Assembly (NCBI GenBank): GCA_027491035.1
Contig: JAIXWZ010000061.1
Span: 1 to 64,000 of the forward strand
DNA length: 64,000 nucleotides
DNA from: Comamonadaceae bacterium
GTDB taxonomy: Bacteria > Pseudomonadota > Gammaproteobacteria > Burkholderiales > Burkholderiaceae_C
Reading direction: 5' to 3'
A model generated the notes under the pieces. That model saw only the letters and a list, made by a program, of their open reading frames with translations, was not told where the DNA came from and did not search any database. This document shows, piece by piece, positions 9,683 through 19,835 of the stretch (position 1 is the stretch's first letter; every line of letters begins with the position of its first letter). A program made the translations under genes and the position numbers.

Positions 9683-10882
9683 ATGACGACTCGTCGCCAC
9701 GCCCTCACCAGCGTTGCAGCTGGCCTTTCTGCGTTGGGCCTGCCCTTGAGCACTTGGGCTCAGGGCAATGATCTGGTGGTTGCGGCTGCTCCGCCGATCA
9801 CAGGTGTGTTTGCCTTCGCTGGCGTGGGCCTGAACATGGGGCTCAATGATTACTGCGAATGGCGCAATGAGGCGCGCGGTGGCGTGATGGGCCGCAGGCT
9901 GCGCTATATCAGCGAGGACTCGGCCTACAAGATGGATCAGGCCATGGCGGTGTTCAAGAAATTGATGGCCGCCCATAGGCCGCCGGTGTTCTATGGTGAT
10001 TCGACAGCCTGGGCCAAAGCCGCTGCGGTGGAGGTCAGCCAATTGGGCACAACCATGACCTGCAGCCCCTCGTTCGCCTCCGACCTGGCCGACCCGGGCA
10101 AGGTGCCCTACTACTTCATGGCCGGCCCGACCTACGCGTCCATGTGCGCGATTTTGCTCGAGTACATCAACGGTCAGGCCAAGGGGGGTACCAAGCCGAC
10201 GGTGGCCATCGTCTACAGCGACACCGAATTCGGGCGCGACCCGATCGATGCCGCCAAGGCCAAGGCCAAGCAGTTGGGCCTGAACATCGTCCAGGAGATC
10301 ATCACCAAGCCAGGCAGCGTCGATGTCTCGGCCGAGGTGGCCAGGCTCAGGCGCGCACGCCCCGACTACGTGATTTTTCATGGCTATGTGCTCGCGCCGA
10401 TTCCCGAATTCATCCGCCAAATGCGCGAGGCCGGCATGAACAACACCCAGTTCATGGGCACGATCTGGAGCATGGACAAATCGACCGCCGAGGCCATGGG
10501 TCCGGTCGGTGAGGGCTGGATGGGCGTCATGCCCTACCGTTACAGCCACGACACCAAGGACGCGCCGGGCATGGTGACGATCAATCAGTTTGCCCAAAAG
10601 CGTCGCCCTGAAATCAAATACGTCAGCACCTTCTACACCCACGGCTGGCTGGTGGGCAGCTTGTTTGCGGAGATCATGGAGCGTGTGCTCAAGGCCAATC
10701 GGCCCTTGACCGGCGCCAATATGAAGGCTGCGCTGGAGACCCTGACCGATTGGGATTCCGGCGGCATCTGCGGTTTGCCGGTCAATCTCAAAGGTCATCA
10801 GATCGCCACCGGCCGCATCTACCGCTTTGATGCGACCACCAAGCTCTTCGAGCCGGCCAGTGGCTGGATACGCACCGCTTGA
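9683..10882 (+). CDS. ABC transporter substrate-binding protein, LivK type
   Basis: Signal peptide MTTRRHALTSVAAGLSALGLPLSTWAQG; PPITGVFAFAGVGLNMGLNDYCEWRNEARGGVMGR. Confidence 0.85.
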   Translation: MTTRRHALTSVAAGLSALGLPLSTWAQGNDLVVAAAPPITGVFAFAGVGLNMGLNDYCEWRNEARGGVMGRRLRYISEDSAYKMDQAMAVFKKLMAAHRPPVFYGDSTAWAKAAAVEVSQLGTTMTCSPSFASDLADPGKVPYYFMAGPTYASMCAILLEYINGQAKGGTKPTVAIVYSDTEFGRDPIDAAKAKAKQLGLNIVQEIITKPGSVDVSAEVARLRRARPDYVIFHGYVLAPIPEFIRQMREAGMNNTQFMGTIWSMDKSTAEAMGPVGEGWMGVMPYRYSHDTKDAPGMVTINQFAQKRRPEIKYVSTFYTHGWLVGSLFAEIMERVLKANRPLTGANMKAALETLTDWDSGGICGLPVNLKGHQIATGRIYRFDATTKLFEPASGWIRTA

Positions 10883-10889
10883 GGCTCAC

Positions 10890-11705
10890 ATGGACCGCGC
10901 CGCCGCCCTGAGCATCGAGAATATTGAAGTGGTGTATCACCACTCGGTTCAGGTGCTGCGCGGTTTGTCGCTGCAGGTGCCGGCCGGCGCCATGGTGGCC
11001 CTGCTGGGCTCCAATGGTGCCGGCAAGACCACCACGCTCAAGGCGGCGTCGGGCCTGCTGCCCCTGGAGAAGGGAGAGATTCGTGGCGGTGCCATCTGGG
11101 CGGGCCAAGACAGGCTCAACGACATGGCTCCGCACCTGATTGCGCGCAGCGGAATCGCCCATGTTCGTGAAGGCCGGCATGTCTTTGAGGATTTGAGCGT
11201 GGAGGAAAACCTGATCGCTGCCACGCTCGCGCTCAAGGGACGCCCCGAAGCGGGCAAGCCCGATTTTGATCAGCTGTTCGACTATTTCCCGCGGCTTGCC
11301 GAGCGTCGAAAACAGCGCGCGGGCTACCTGTCTGGCGGCGAGCAGCAAATGCTGGCCATCTCGCGGGCACTGATTGGGCGGCCTCGCCTGATGCTGCTCG
11401 ATGAGCCCTCGCTGGGCCTGGCCCCGAAAGTGGTCGAGGAGATTTTTGCCATCATCGCGCGTATCAACCGGGACCAGGGTGTGGCGATGTTGCTGGTCGA
11501 GCAAAACGCCTTCGCCGCCTTTGAGATCTGCAGTCATGCTTACATCATGGAAAGCGGCAAGATCGTGGTCAGTGGTTCGGTTGAGCGCCTGCGCGAGGAC
11601 GTCGATGTGCAGCGCTTTTATCTGGGCTATGCGCAGGGTCAAACAGAGGTCGCCAGTTTTCGAGACGTCAAGCATTACAAGCGGCGAAAGCGGTGGCTCT
11701 CATGA
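10890..11705 (+). CDS. livF: ABC transporter ATP-binding protein, LivF type
   Basis: GSNGAGKTTTLKAASGLL, YLSGGEQQMLAISRALIGRPRLMLLDEPSLGLAP. Confidence 0.88.
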   Translation: MDRAAALSIENIEVVYHHSVQVLRGLSLQVPAGAMVALLGSNGAGKTTTLKAASGLLPLEKGEIRGGAIWAGQDRLNDMAPHLIARSGIAHVREGRHVFEDLSVEENLIAATLALKGRPEAGKPDFDQLFDYFPRLAERRKQRAGYLSGGEQQMLAISRALIGRPRLMLLDEPSLGLAPKVVEEIFAIIARINRDQGVAMLLVEQNAFAAFEICSHAYIMESGKIVVSGSVERLREDVDVQRFYLGYAQGQTEVASFRDVKHYKRRKRWLS

Positions 11706-13528
11706 CCGAATTCAATGACCTGACGCTGCCCCAGAAGCTCGAGCACTGGGCCCGGCAACGCCCCGATGCGGTGGCCTTGCGGCAGAAGGATTTTGGGATC
11801 TGGACGTCGGTGAGCTGGCGGCGCTATGCCGATCAGTCGCGTGATTTCGGCCTGGGTTTGATGGCGCTGGGGCTGCCGGCGCAATCGCGCGTGGCCATCC
11901 TCAGCGAAAACCGTTGCGAGTGGGTTTACGCGCAATTGGGCTGCGCCATGGCCGGCATGGTGGCCGTGGGGATCTACCCCACCAGTCCGGCCCACGAAGT
12001 GGCTTACTTGCTGCAAGCGGCCGATGTGGGCGCTGTGGTGTGTGAGGACCAGGAGCAGCTCGACAAGGTCATCGAGGCTTGTGGACAACTCGATCGCATG
12101 CCGCAACTCATCGTGGTCGATCCGAAAGGGCTGCGCCACTACCAAGACGTGGCCTGGCGCAGTTTTGAGGCGCTTTGTCAGGTCGGGCGCGAGGCGCCGC
12201 AAGAATTGCGTGTGCAGCAGCAGCAGGGGTTGGACCGCCAGAGTCCTCAGGACACGGCTTTGATGATCTTTACCTCGGGCTCAACGGGTCGGCCCAAGGC
12301 CGCAATGATCTCCTACGCCAACATCACCGCAATGGCGGTCGGTGCGCAGTTTTTTTACCGCTGCGATGGCCGCGATGCCATGCTGTCTTACTTGCCGCTG
12401 TGCCATGTGGCCGAGCAGATCTTTACCGTGTCGCTGCCCATGCAGTCGGGCGCAGTGGTCAATTTTGCCGAGTCCTTGCGCACGGTGCAGGGCGATCTTC
12501 GCGAAATCGCTCCCACCGTGTTTTTGGGCGTGCCCCGGATCTGGGAGAAGATGCATGCCTCTATTGCCTTGAAGATGCGCGAGGCGGGCGCCTGGCGCCG
12601 CTGGCTGTTTGAACGGGCCTTTGCGGCCGTCGACTCCTTTGCTCATCTTCCGCGCAGCAGTTGGTCTGTTGGGCAGCGCATCCACTACGCCGGGTGGTAC
12701 TTTCTTGTCTTCCGGGCGCTTTGCAATTTTCTCGGTCTGCGCAGATGCCGGCGTGCCATGTCCGGCGCTGCGCCCGTGTCACCGGACCTGCTGCGGTTTT
12801 TCAGGGTCATGGGGGTGCAGATCACGGAGGGCTATGGCATGACCGAGACTGCCGGTATTGCCACCTTGCAGCGCGACAGCGCCTCGCCTCTGGGCACGGT
12901 GGGCGAGCCCATTCCTGGCCTGCAGGCTCGGCTGGCTGAGGACGGTGAATTGCTGCTGCGTGGCCCGACCGTGTTTCAGGGCTACTTTCGCGATCCGCAG
13001 GCCAGCGCCCAGGCCATCGATGCCCAGGGTTGGCTGCACACCGGCGATATGGCTCAATGGGTGCCGACACCTGGTCTTGCGCAGGAGCGCGAGATCAAGA
13101 TTGTCGATCGCAAGAAGGACATCATGATCACAGCGGGCGGCAAGAATATTTCGCCCAGCGAGATCGAGAACATGCTCAAGTACTCGAGCTTCATCAAGGA
13201 AGCCATCATCGTCGCTGACAAGCGCCATTTTGTCAGCGCGCTCATCCAGATCGATGGCGACACGGTGGGCAAGTGGGCAGAAGAAAAGGGCATCGCCTAC
13301 ACCAACTTCAAGAGTTTGGCCGAGAGCGCTCAAGTCCGAGATCTGGTGGCGCAAGAGGTCGATACGGTCAACCGGCGCATGCCTCAGGTGCAGCACGTGC
13401 GCAAGTTTCATTTGCTCACCAAGGAACTCGATCATGACGATGGCGAAGTGACCGCCACGATGAAGATCCGCCGGCAAAATATCGCCAAGGTCTATGAGGC
13501 TGAAATCGAGGCGATTTACGGCGCATGA
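11702..13528 (+). CDS. Long-chain fatty-acid--CoA ligase (FAA1/FadD15-like AMP-binding enzyme)
   Basis: ALMIFTSGSTGRPKAAMISYANI, EGYGMTETAGIATLQ, VDRKKDIMITAGGKNISPSEIENMLKYS. Confidence 0.9.
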   Translation: MTEFNDLTLPQKLEHWARQRPDAVALRQKDFGIWTSVSWRRYADQSRDFGLGLMALGLPAQSRVAILSENRCEWVYAQLGCAMAGMVAVGIYPTSPAHEVAYLLQAADVGAVVCEDQEQLDKVIEACGQLDRMPQLIVVDPKGLRHYQDVAWRSFEALCQVGREAPQELRVQQQQGLDRQSPQDTALMIFTSGSTGRPKAAMISYANITAMAVGAQFFYRCDGRDAMLSYLPLCHVAEQIFTVSLPMQSGAVVNFAESLRTVQGDLREIAPTVFLGVPRIWEKMHASIALKMREAGAWRRWLFERAFAAVDSFAHLPRSSWSVGQRIHYAGWYFLVFRALCNFLGLRRCRRAMSGAAPVSPDLLRFFRVMGVQITEGYGMTETAGIATLQRDSASPLGTVGEPIPGLQARLAEDGELLLRGPTVFQGYFRDPQASAQAIDAQGWLHTGDMAQWVPTPGLAQEREIKIVDRKKDIMITAGGKNISPSEIENMLKYSSFIKEAIIVADKRHFVSALIQIDGDTVGKWAEEKGIAYTNFKSLAESAQVRDLVAQEVDTVNRRMPQVQHVRKFHLLTKELDHDDGEVTATMKIRRQNIAKVYEAEIEAIYGA

Positions 13529-13556
13529 GTGTTTTCGCAGGCAAGCAGGACAGACG

Positions 13557-14462
13557 ATGAACCCCATTCGATTCGATGAGCGCGTGGTCATAGTGACCGG
13601 TGCCGGTGGTGGCTTGGGCCGCTCTCATGCGCTGGCGCTGGCCGCGCGCGGCGCGGCGGTGGTGGTCAACGACTTGGGCGGCGATCTCAAAGGGCAGGGC
13701 AGCAGTGCCAGCGCAGCCGAGCAGGTGGTCGCAGAGATCGTGGCTGCGGGCGGGCAGGCCCTGGCCAACCATGACAACATTGCCACTGAGGCCGGTGCCT
13801 CGTCTTTGGTCGGTGCGGCCATGCAGCAATTTGGCCGCGTCGACGCGCTGATCAACAACGCGGGCATAGTTCGCGACAAGTCGCTGGTCAAGATGGACAT
13901 GGCCGACTTCGAGGCCGTGGTGCGGGTGCACCTGATGGGTTCTGCCTTGTGCACCCGGGCGGTCTGGCCCGTCTTCCAGGCCCGTGGCTACGGCCGCGTG
14001 GTCTTCACCACTTCGGCCGCCGGCCTTTACGGCAACTTTGGGCAGGCCAACTATGCCGCGGCCAAGATGGCGCTGGTGGGGCTGATGAAGACCCTCAAGG
14101 ATGAGGGCGCGCGCTCGGGTATCTTGGTCAATGCGGTGGCACCGGTGGCTTTGACGCGCATGACCGAGGGCGTGCCGCTGTCGCAGTGGATGCAAGAGGC
14201 CAGCCCTGACAAGGTCAGCGCGGCGCTGGTGTACCTGGCCAGTGACGCCTGCCAGCACAGCGGTCAGATCGTGACTGCCGGAGGTGGGTACTTTGCGGGC
14301 GTGCAGGTGGTCGAAGGCGCGGGCGTTCGCGCCGGAGCGCATGAGGCCACGGCCGAGTTCGTGGCACAAAACTGGGCGCAGATTCAGGACATGTCCGCGG
14401 CCCGGGCCTTTGCCAACGCCACCGATGCGCTGGTCACCACCTTTGGTCCGACCAGCCCATGA
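13557..14462 (+). CDS. SDR-family oxidoreductase (HSD17B4/MFE-2 dehydrogenase-like)
   Basis: VVIVTGAGGGLGRSHALALAARGAAVVVNDLGGDLKG, NNAGIVRDKSLVKM, YAAAKMALVGLMKTL. Confidence 0.88.
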   Translation: MNPIRFDERVVIVTGAGGGLGRSHALALAARGAAVVVNDLGGDLKGQGSSASAAEQVVAEIVAAGGQALANHDNIATEAGASSLVGAAMQQFGRVDALINNAGIVRDKSLVKMDMADFEAVVRVHLMGSALCTRAVWPVFQARGYGRVVFTTSAAGLYGNFGQANYAAAKMALVGLMKTLKDEGARSGILVNAVAPVALTRMTEGVPLSQWMQEASPDKVSAALVYLASDACQHSGQIVTAGGGYFAGVQVVEGAGVRAGAHEATAEFVAQNWAQIQDMSAARAFANATDALVTTFGPTSP

Positions 14463-15115
14463 ATCCCAGCTTGCAAGTGGCCTTGCAGACCCGGACGGCG
14501 CCCAAGCCGGCGCGCAAGACCCGGGCGCACAACCGGCACGAGCATCTGCTGCTGGCGGCGGCGCAGGTGTTTCGTGACAAGGGCTATGCCCAGGCCACCA
14601 TGCGCGACATTGCGCAGGCCTCGGGCATGATCGCCGGCTCTATTTATTACCACTATGCGGCCAAGAGCGATTTGCTGCTGGCCGTGTACAGCGAGGGCGT
14701 GCGTCTGGTCAGTCAGGCCATCGACGTCATCTTGGAGAGCGACGCCAGCGCCTGGTTGCAGTTCGAGCGGGCGGTGCTCAACCATCTGGAGATGATGATG
14801 GGCTCCTTGCCCGGAGCATCGCCCTTTGCCAGCGTCTTCATCCAGGTCCAGCCGCATGATTTTCCGGCCGAGGGTCGCGAGGCGCTGATTGCCTTGAGGC
14901 ACAGTTACGAGGACAAGTTCAAGGTCCTGATCGCGCGGCTGCCGCTCAAGCGCGGGGTCGATCGCAGCTTGCTGCGGCTGCAAGTCATCGGCGCGCTCAA
15001 TCATGTGCCGATCTGGTACAAGCCCGATGGTCGCAAGTCGCTGCAGGCCATTGCCAAGTCCATGACGGCCCATGTCAAGCTGGCCATGGACACGCCCCGG
15101 CAAGGCCTGGCCTGA
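14459..15115 (+). CDS. TetR/AcrR-family transcriptional regulator
   Basis: N-terminal HTH: RHEHLLLAAAQVFRDKGYAQATMRDIAQASGMIAGSIYYHYAAKSDLLLAVY. Confidence 0.92.
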   Translation: MNPSLQVALQTRTAPKPARKTRAHNRHEHLLLAAAQVFRDKGYAQATMRDIAQASGMIAGSIYYHYAAKSDLLLAVYSEGVRLVSQAIDVILESDASAWLQFERAVLNHLEMMMGSLPGASPFASVFIQVQPHDFPAEGREALIALRHSYEDKFKVLIARLPLKRGVDRSLLRLQVIGALNHVPIWYKPDGRKSLQAIAKSMTAHVKLAMDTPRQGLA

Positions 15116-15156
15116 GCGCAGTGGCAGCGCCACCAAAGTTCGACAGGAGGTTGGGT

Positions 15157-16332
15157 ATGGCTCTTTCTTGGCAGTGGGATGACGAAGACGACGAAGAGCT
15201 GGCCGGCCTGCGGGCGACGGTGCGCCGCTTCATCGAGCAGGAGATTGCGCCGCATCATGCGCGCTGGGAGCAGGAGGGGCAGGTCTCGCGCGAGCTTTGG
15301 CGCAAGGCCGGTGCGCTGGGGCTGCTGTGCATGGGTCTGCCCGAGTCGCTGGGCGGCTGCGCGGCGCATTTCGGGCACAGCGCGGTGGTGGTGCAGGAGC
15401 TTGCGCGCAGCGGCTACACCGGCCCTTTGTTTCATCTGCACTCGGAGATCGTTGCGCCTTATCTGCTGCACTATGGCAGCGCCGATCAGCAGCGCAGCTG
15501 GTTGCCCCGCATGGCCCGTGGCGAGGTGATCTCGGCCATTGCCATGACCGAGCCTGCCACGGGCAGCGATTTGGGCGGCATCACCACCCGCGCGGTGCCA
15601 CACGAGGGCGGCTATCGGCTCAAGGGCCAGAAAATTTTCATCTCCAACGGGCAGTTGGCCGACCTGGTGGTCGTGGCGGCCAAGACCGAGCCCGAGCTGG
15701 GCGCGCGCGGCGTCAGCCTGTTTTTGCTCGACACCACCCGGCCTGGCTTTGAGCGCGGGCGTCGGCTGCACAAGATCGGCATGCATGCGCAGGACACCTC
15801 GGAGCTGTTTTTCGATGACGTCTGGCTGCCCGCCGACTGCCTGCTCGGCGAGCCGGGCAAGGGCTTTGCCTATTTGATGAACGAGCTGCCGCAGGAAAGG
15901 CTGCTGGTGGCCATTTCGGCGGTGGGAGCGATGGAGTCGGCGCTGCGCTGGACCTGCGAGCATGTGATCGATCGCAAGGCCTTTGGCGCGCCGTTGGCGA
16001 GCAAGCAGGTGGTGCGCCACGCGCTGGCCCAGGCCTACGGCGATGTGCAAGTGGCGCGCAGTTTTCTCAAGGATTGCGTGCGCCGCCATTGCGCCGGCAC
16101 GCTGGACACGGCCAGCGCCTCGGTGGCCAAGTTCTGGACCACCGAAATGCAGTTTTCGGTGATCGACCGCTGCGTTCAGCTCTTCGGTGGCTACGGCTAT
16201 ATGTACGAGTACCCGATTGCCCGTGCCTGGGCCGATGCGCGCGTGCAGCGCGTCTACGGCGGCACCACCGAGATCATGAAAGAGATCGTGGCGCGGCATG
16301 TGCTCGATGCGCCGGCTCCCGCGCGCTCTTGA
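15157..16332 (+). CDS. Acyl-CoA dehydrogenase
   Basis: AMTEPATGSDLGGITTRAV, FISNGQLADLVVV, LFGGYGYMYEYPIARAWADARVQRVYGGTTEIMKEIV. Confidence 0.92.
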   Translation: MALSWQWDDEDDEELAGLRATVRRFIEQEIAPHHARWEQEGQVSRELWRKAGALGLLCMGLPESLGGCAAHFGHSAVVVQELARSGYTGPLFHLHSEIVAPYLLHYGSADQQRSWLPRMARGEVISAIAMTEPATGSDLGGITTRAVPHEGGYRLKGQKIFISNGQLADLVVVAAKTEPELGARGVSLFLLDTTRPGFERGRRLHKIGMHAQDTSELFFDDVWLPADCLLGEPGKGFAYLMNELPQERLLVAISAVGAMESALRWTCEHVIDRKAFGAPLASKQVVRHALAQAYGDVQVARSFLKDCVRRHCAGTLDTASASVAKFWTTEMQFSVIDRCVQLFGGYGYMYEYPIARAWADARVQRVYGGTTEIMKEIVARHVLDAPAPARS

Positions 16333-16411
16333 GCCCGATGCGGAGCTTGGGTTGCAGGGCTTTTGATGCGGCGCTTGGCCCCCTGGCGCTGCGCCTGATA
16401 CAAAACCGCTG

Positions 16412-17839
16412 ATGCAAGACGATCCAGTTGTGCTTTCGGCGGCGGGCAGTGCGCTGCCGGAGGTTTTTGCGCGCCAGGGTGCCACCGCCTTGCGTTGGCG
16501 CGCGTCGCCTGCGTCGCAAAGGGTGGCCAGGATCTTGCGATTGCGCGACGCCCTGCTCGATCAGATCGAGCAGGTCTATGAAGCGGCGCACCAAGATCTG
16601 CACAAGAGCGCAGGGGAAGTCGACCTGGGTGAAATCTTGCCGGTGTGCCTGGAGGCCAACGAGGCAGCGCGGCAGCTGGCGCGCTGGATGAAACCCAGGC
16701 GCGTGGGGGCGACCTGGCTGACTTTGGGCACGCGCAGCCAAGTGCAGCTGCAGCCGCGCGGTCGCTGCCTCATCATCGGTCCCTACAACTATCCCCTCAA
16801 CCTCACGCTCAGCCCCCTGATTTCGGCGCTGGCTGCTGGCAACCCGGTGATGCTCAAGCCCTCGGAGCTCACACCTGCGCTGTCGGCCGTGATGGCCCGG
16901 CTCATCACGCAGGTCTTTCCCGAGGACGAGGTGGCTGTCTTTGAGGGCCCGGCGCAGGTGGCTCAGGCGCTGCAGGAGCTGCCCTTCGACCATGTGTTCT
17001 TCACGGGCAGTACCACGGTGGGCCGGCAGGTGATGGCCGCCGCTGCCCGTCACCTGGCCAGTGTCACGCTCGAGCTGGGCGGCAAGAGCCCCAGCATCGT
17101 CGATGCCAGCGCCGACCTAAAGCTGGCCGCCAGGAACGTGGTGTGGGCCAAGTTCGCCAACGCCGGTCAGACCTGCATTGCACCGGACCATGTCTACGTG
17201 CATGAATCGGTCAAGGACGACTGGCTGGCCTGCTGCCGCAAAGAGCTGGCGCAGGCCTATGGCGACAGCCTGGACGCGCAGGAACAGACCCTCACGCACA
17301 TGGTCAACGACCGCCATGCGGCGCGCGTGGCCGGCCTGCTCGAAGACGCCCGCCAGCGTGGCGCGCAGCTGCTCTGGGGTGGGCAGCAGCGCGGACGCTT
17401 CATCGAGCCGACCTTGCTCGACCAGGTGCCCGAGGACGCGCAGATGATGCGGCGGGAAATCTTTGGCCCGCTGTTGCCGGTGATGGCTTACCGTGAGCTC
17501 GATGAGGTGATCGCCAGGGTCAATGCTGGACCCAAGCCGCTGGCGCTGTACCTGTACAGCCGCACCCCCGAGAACGTCCGGCGCATCCTGGCTCAGACCA
17601 GCTCGGGCGGGGTCTGCATCAACCATGCGCTGCTGCACTACCTGCACAGTGGCCTGCCCTTCGGTGGCGTCAACGAGTCGGGCATGGGGCAGGCGCGCGG
17701 CTACCATGGCTTCAAGAGTTTCAGCCACGAGCGCGCCGTGCTCAGGGCCCGCTGGGCTTGGCCAGTGCGCCTGTTTTCGCCTGGACCCGTTCCCATGGCG
17801 CTGCGGCGCCTGGCGCGCTGGGCTTTTCGGCGTTTGTGA
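16412..17839 (+). CDS. Aldehyde dehydrogenase (coniferyl-aldehyde dehydrogenase-like)
   Basis: GPYNYPLNLTLSPLISALAAGNPVMLKPSELTP, FFTGSTTVGRQVMAAAARHLASVTLELGGKSP, FANAGQTCIAPDHV. Confidence 0.9.
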   Translation: MQDDPVVLSAAGSALPEVFARQGATALRWRASPASQRVARILRLRDALLDQIEQVYEAAHQDLHKSAGEVDLGEILPVCLEANEAARQLARWMKPRRVGATWLTLGTRSQVQLQPRGRCLIIGPYNYPLNLTLSPLISALAAGNPVMLKPSELTPALSAVMARLITQVFPEDEVAVFEGPAQVAQALQELPFDHVFFTGSTTVGRQVMAAAARHLASVTLELGGKSPSIVDASADLKLAARNVVWAKFANAGQTCIAPDHVYVHESVKDDWLACCRKELAQAYGDSLDAQEQTLTHMVNDRHAARVAGLLEDARQRGAQLLWGGQQRGRFIEPTLLDQVPEDAQMMRREIFGPLLPVMAYRELDEVIARVNAGPKPLALYLYSRTPENVRRILAQTSSGGVCINHALLHYLHSGLPFGGVNESGMGQARGYHGFKSFSHERAVLRARWAWPVRLFSPGPVPMALRRLARWAFRRL

Positions 17840-17874
17840 GCCCGTGCGCTGGTGCAGCCAGCGGGCCTGTTGTG

Positions 17875-18738
17875 ATGGAGAAAAAGATGTCGACCCTGCT
17901 GTTTGACGGATCGCGCGTTCAATGCTCGCTCGAAGGCGCTTGCGCCATCGTGCACCTGTTCAATCCCAAGCAGGGCCTGATGGATGAGGCGATGGAGAGC
18001 GAGCTGCTGCAGGTGCTCGATCTGCTGCACGATGGGGTCAGCTGGCCCGCCGGTCGCGTGGTCATCCTCACCGGCCGGGACCCTGGGGTGTTTGTGCGCC
18101 ATTACGACGTGGCCGTCCTGCACCAGCGCGCCCAAGCCATGGCCACTCGTGGCAAGGCGTTCTCGATCGAGCGACCGGTGCCTCAGGGTGGCGTGCACCG
18201 CTGCATCGACCGGATCGAGGCCAGCTCGCTGATCTTCATGGCCGCGCTCAACGGCGTGGCCATGGGGGGCGGCTTTGAATTGGCCCTGGCCTGTGACCTG
18301 CGGGTGGTGCAGGAGGGCCCCTACGAGTTGGGCCTGCCCGAGCTCAACCTCGGTTTGCTGCCTGGCGCCGGCGGCACGCAGGCGCTGGCGCGGCTGCTCG
18401 GCGTCAGTGCCACCTTGCAGTTGCTGCTTACCGCACGCGTGCTCAGCCCCCGAGAGCTGGTCGATCTGCGCCTTGCGGGCGCTTGTGTCCCCGATGCCCT
18501 GGCCCAGGCCCGGGTCTGGGCGGCTCAGCTTGAGGCGGTGCCGGCGCGGGCCTGCGCCCACATCAAGCGCTTGGTGCGCAGCGCCGCCTCCTGGGACGTC
18601 GAGCAAGGCCGAGCGGCCGAGCGGACCTTGTTTTGCGACTGCATGGTCGATCCGGCCGCCTTGCCCCTGATGGCCGATGTGGCCCAGGGCGAGCGCACCA
18701 TCGCCCAGCCACCGCAGGCGGCGCGCCCGCAGCGCTAG
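17875..18738 (+). CDS. Enoyl-CoA hydratase/isomerase
   Basis: MAALNGVAMGGGFELALACDLRVV...LGLPELNLGLLPGAGGTQALARLLG. Confidence 0.88.
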   Translation: MEKKMSTLLFDGSRVQCSLEGACAIVHLFNPKQGLMDEAMESELLQVLDLLHDGVSWPAGRVVILTGRDPGVFVRHYDVAVLHQRAQAMATRGKAFSIERPVPQGGVHRCIDRIEASSLIFMAALNGVAMGGGFELALACDLRVVQEGPYELGLPELNLGLLPGAGGTQALARLLGVSATLQLLLTARVLSPRELVDLRLAGACVPDALAQARVWAAQLEAVPARACAHIKRLVRSAASWDVEQGRAAERTLFCDCMVDPAALPLMADVAQGERTIAQPPQAARPQR

Positions 18739-18762
18739 CTGCAGGCGCAGCGCCCCCGGGTT

Positions 18763-19755
18763 TTACTGATCGACCTTGACGTTGGCCGTGCGGATGTAGT
18801 TGCCCCAGCGGTCGAACTCGTTGTTGTAGAAGGTCTGGTAGGCCTGCGGGCTCATGCGGTCGGCCACCATGGACATCTTGGCCATGGTTTCCTTGACCTG
18901 CGGATCGGCCATGGCGCCATCGAGGGCTGTATTGAGCTTGGCCACCACGTCAGCCGGTGTGCCCGCCGGGGCCAGAAAGCCCAGCCAGGGGCCCATGTCG
19001 ATCGCAATGCCCAGCTCTTTCATGATCGGGATCTGGCTGTAGGCCGCCAGGCGCTCGCGGGCGGTGATCACCAGCATGCGCACCGCGCCAGACTGCACAT
19101 GGCTTGCCGCCACCGGGATGGGCACGATGGCGCTGGCGATCTGGTTGGCCAGTTGCGCCTGCATCAGCGGGGCGGTGCCGTTGTAGGGCACGTGCAGCAG
19201 GTTGATGCCAGCCACCTGCTTGAGTGCTTCCATGGTGATCTGGCCCGAACTGCCCAAGCCCCAGGAGCCGAAGGTCATCGGCTCTTTGGCTGCTTTGGCC
19301 ATCTGCAAGAACTCGGCGAAGGTCTTGGCCGGGTGCGAAGAGTGCACCACCAAGGCCAGCGGCGTAAAGCCAATGGGCGCCACGGCGACGAAATCCTTTT
19401 TCGAATCGTAGGGCGCCTGCTTGAGGATGTGCGGTGCGATCGAGTGCGAATCGGCCGCACCGTAGACCAGGGTGTAGCCGTCGGCCGGGCTGCGGGCGGC
19501 AGCCAGTGAGCCGATCGTGCCAATGGCGCCCGGCCGGTTTTCCACCACCACCGGTTGGCCCAGGCGCTGCGACAGCGCCGGCACCATGGCCCGCACCAGC
19601 ACGTCGCCGCCGCCACCGGCCGCCCAGGGCATGATGATCTTGATTGGCTTGGTCGGAAAGCTGCTCGACTGCGCCCAGGCCGTTGGGGCCAGGCCCGCCA
19701 GTGCACCGGCGGTCAGGGCCCCGATCACGCGGCGCCGAGAGGGATGTTGCTTCAT
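18763..19755 (-). CDS. Bug-family (TctC-like) substrate-binding protein
   Basis: Start MKQHPSRRRVIGALTAGALAGLAPTAWAQ; FPTKPIKIIMPWAAGGGGDVLVRAM, VENRPGAIGTIGSLAAARSPADGYTLV. Confidence 0.9.
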   Translation of the reverse strand: MKQHPSRRRVIGALTAGALAGLAPTAWAQSSSFPTKPIKIIMPWAAGGGGDVLVRAMVPALSQRLGQPVVVENRPGAIGTIGSLAAARSPADGYTLVYGAADSHSIAPHILKQAPYDSKKDFVAVAPIGFTPLALVVHSSHPAKTFAEFLQMAKAAKEPMTFGSWGLGSSGQITMEALKQVAGINLLHVPYNGTAPLMQAQLANQIASAIVPIPVAASHVQSGAVRMLVITARERLAAYSQIPIMKELGIAIDMGPWLGFLAPAGTPADVVAKLNTALDGAMADPQVKETMAKMSMVADRMSPQAYQTFYNNEFDRWGNYIRTANVKVDQ

Positions 19756-19835
19756 GGTTTGCCTCCTAGTGTGTGTTGAATTTAGACCCAATCGAGGTTA
19801 ACACTTTGCCGCAGGGTCGGTCTCGGGGCTAACCA

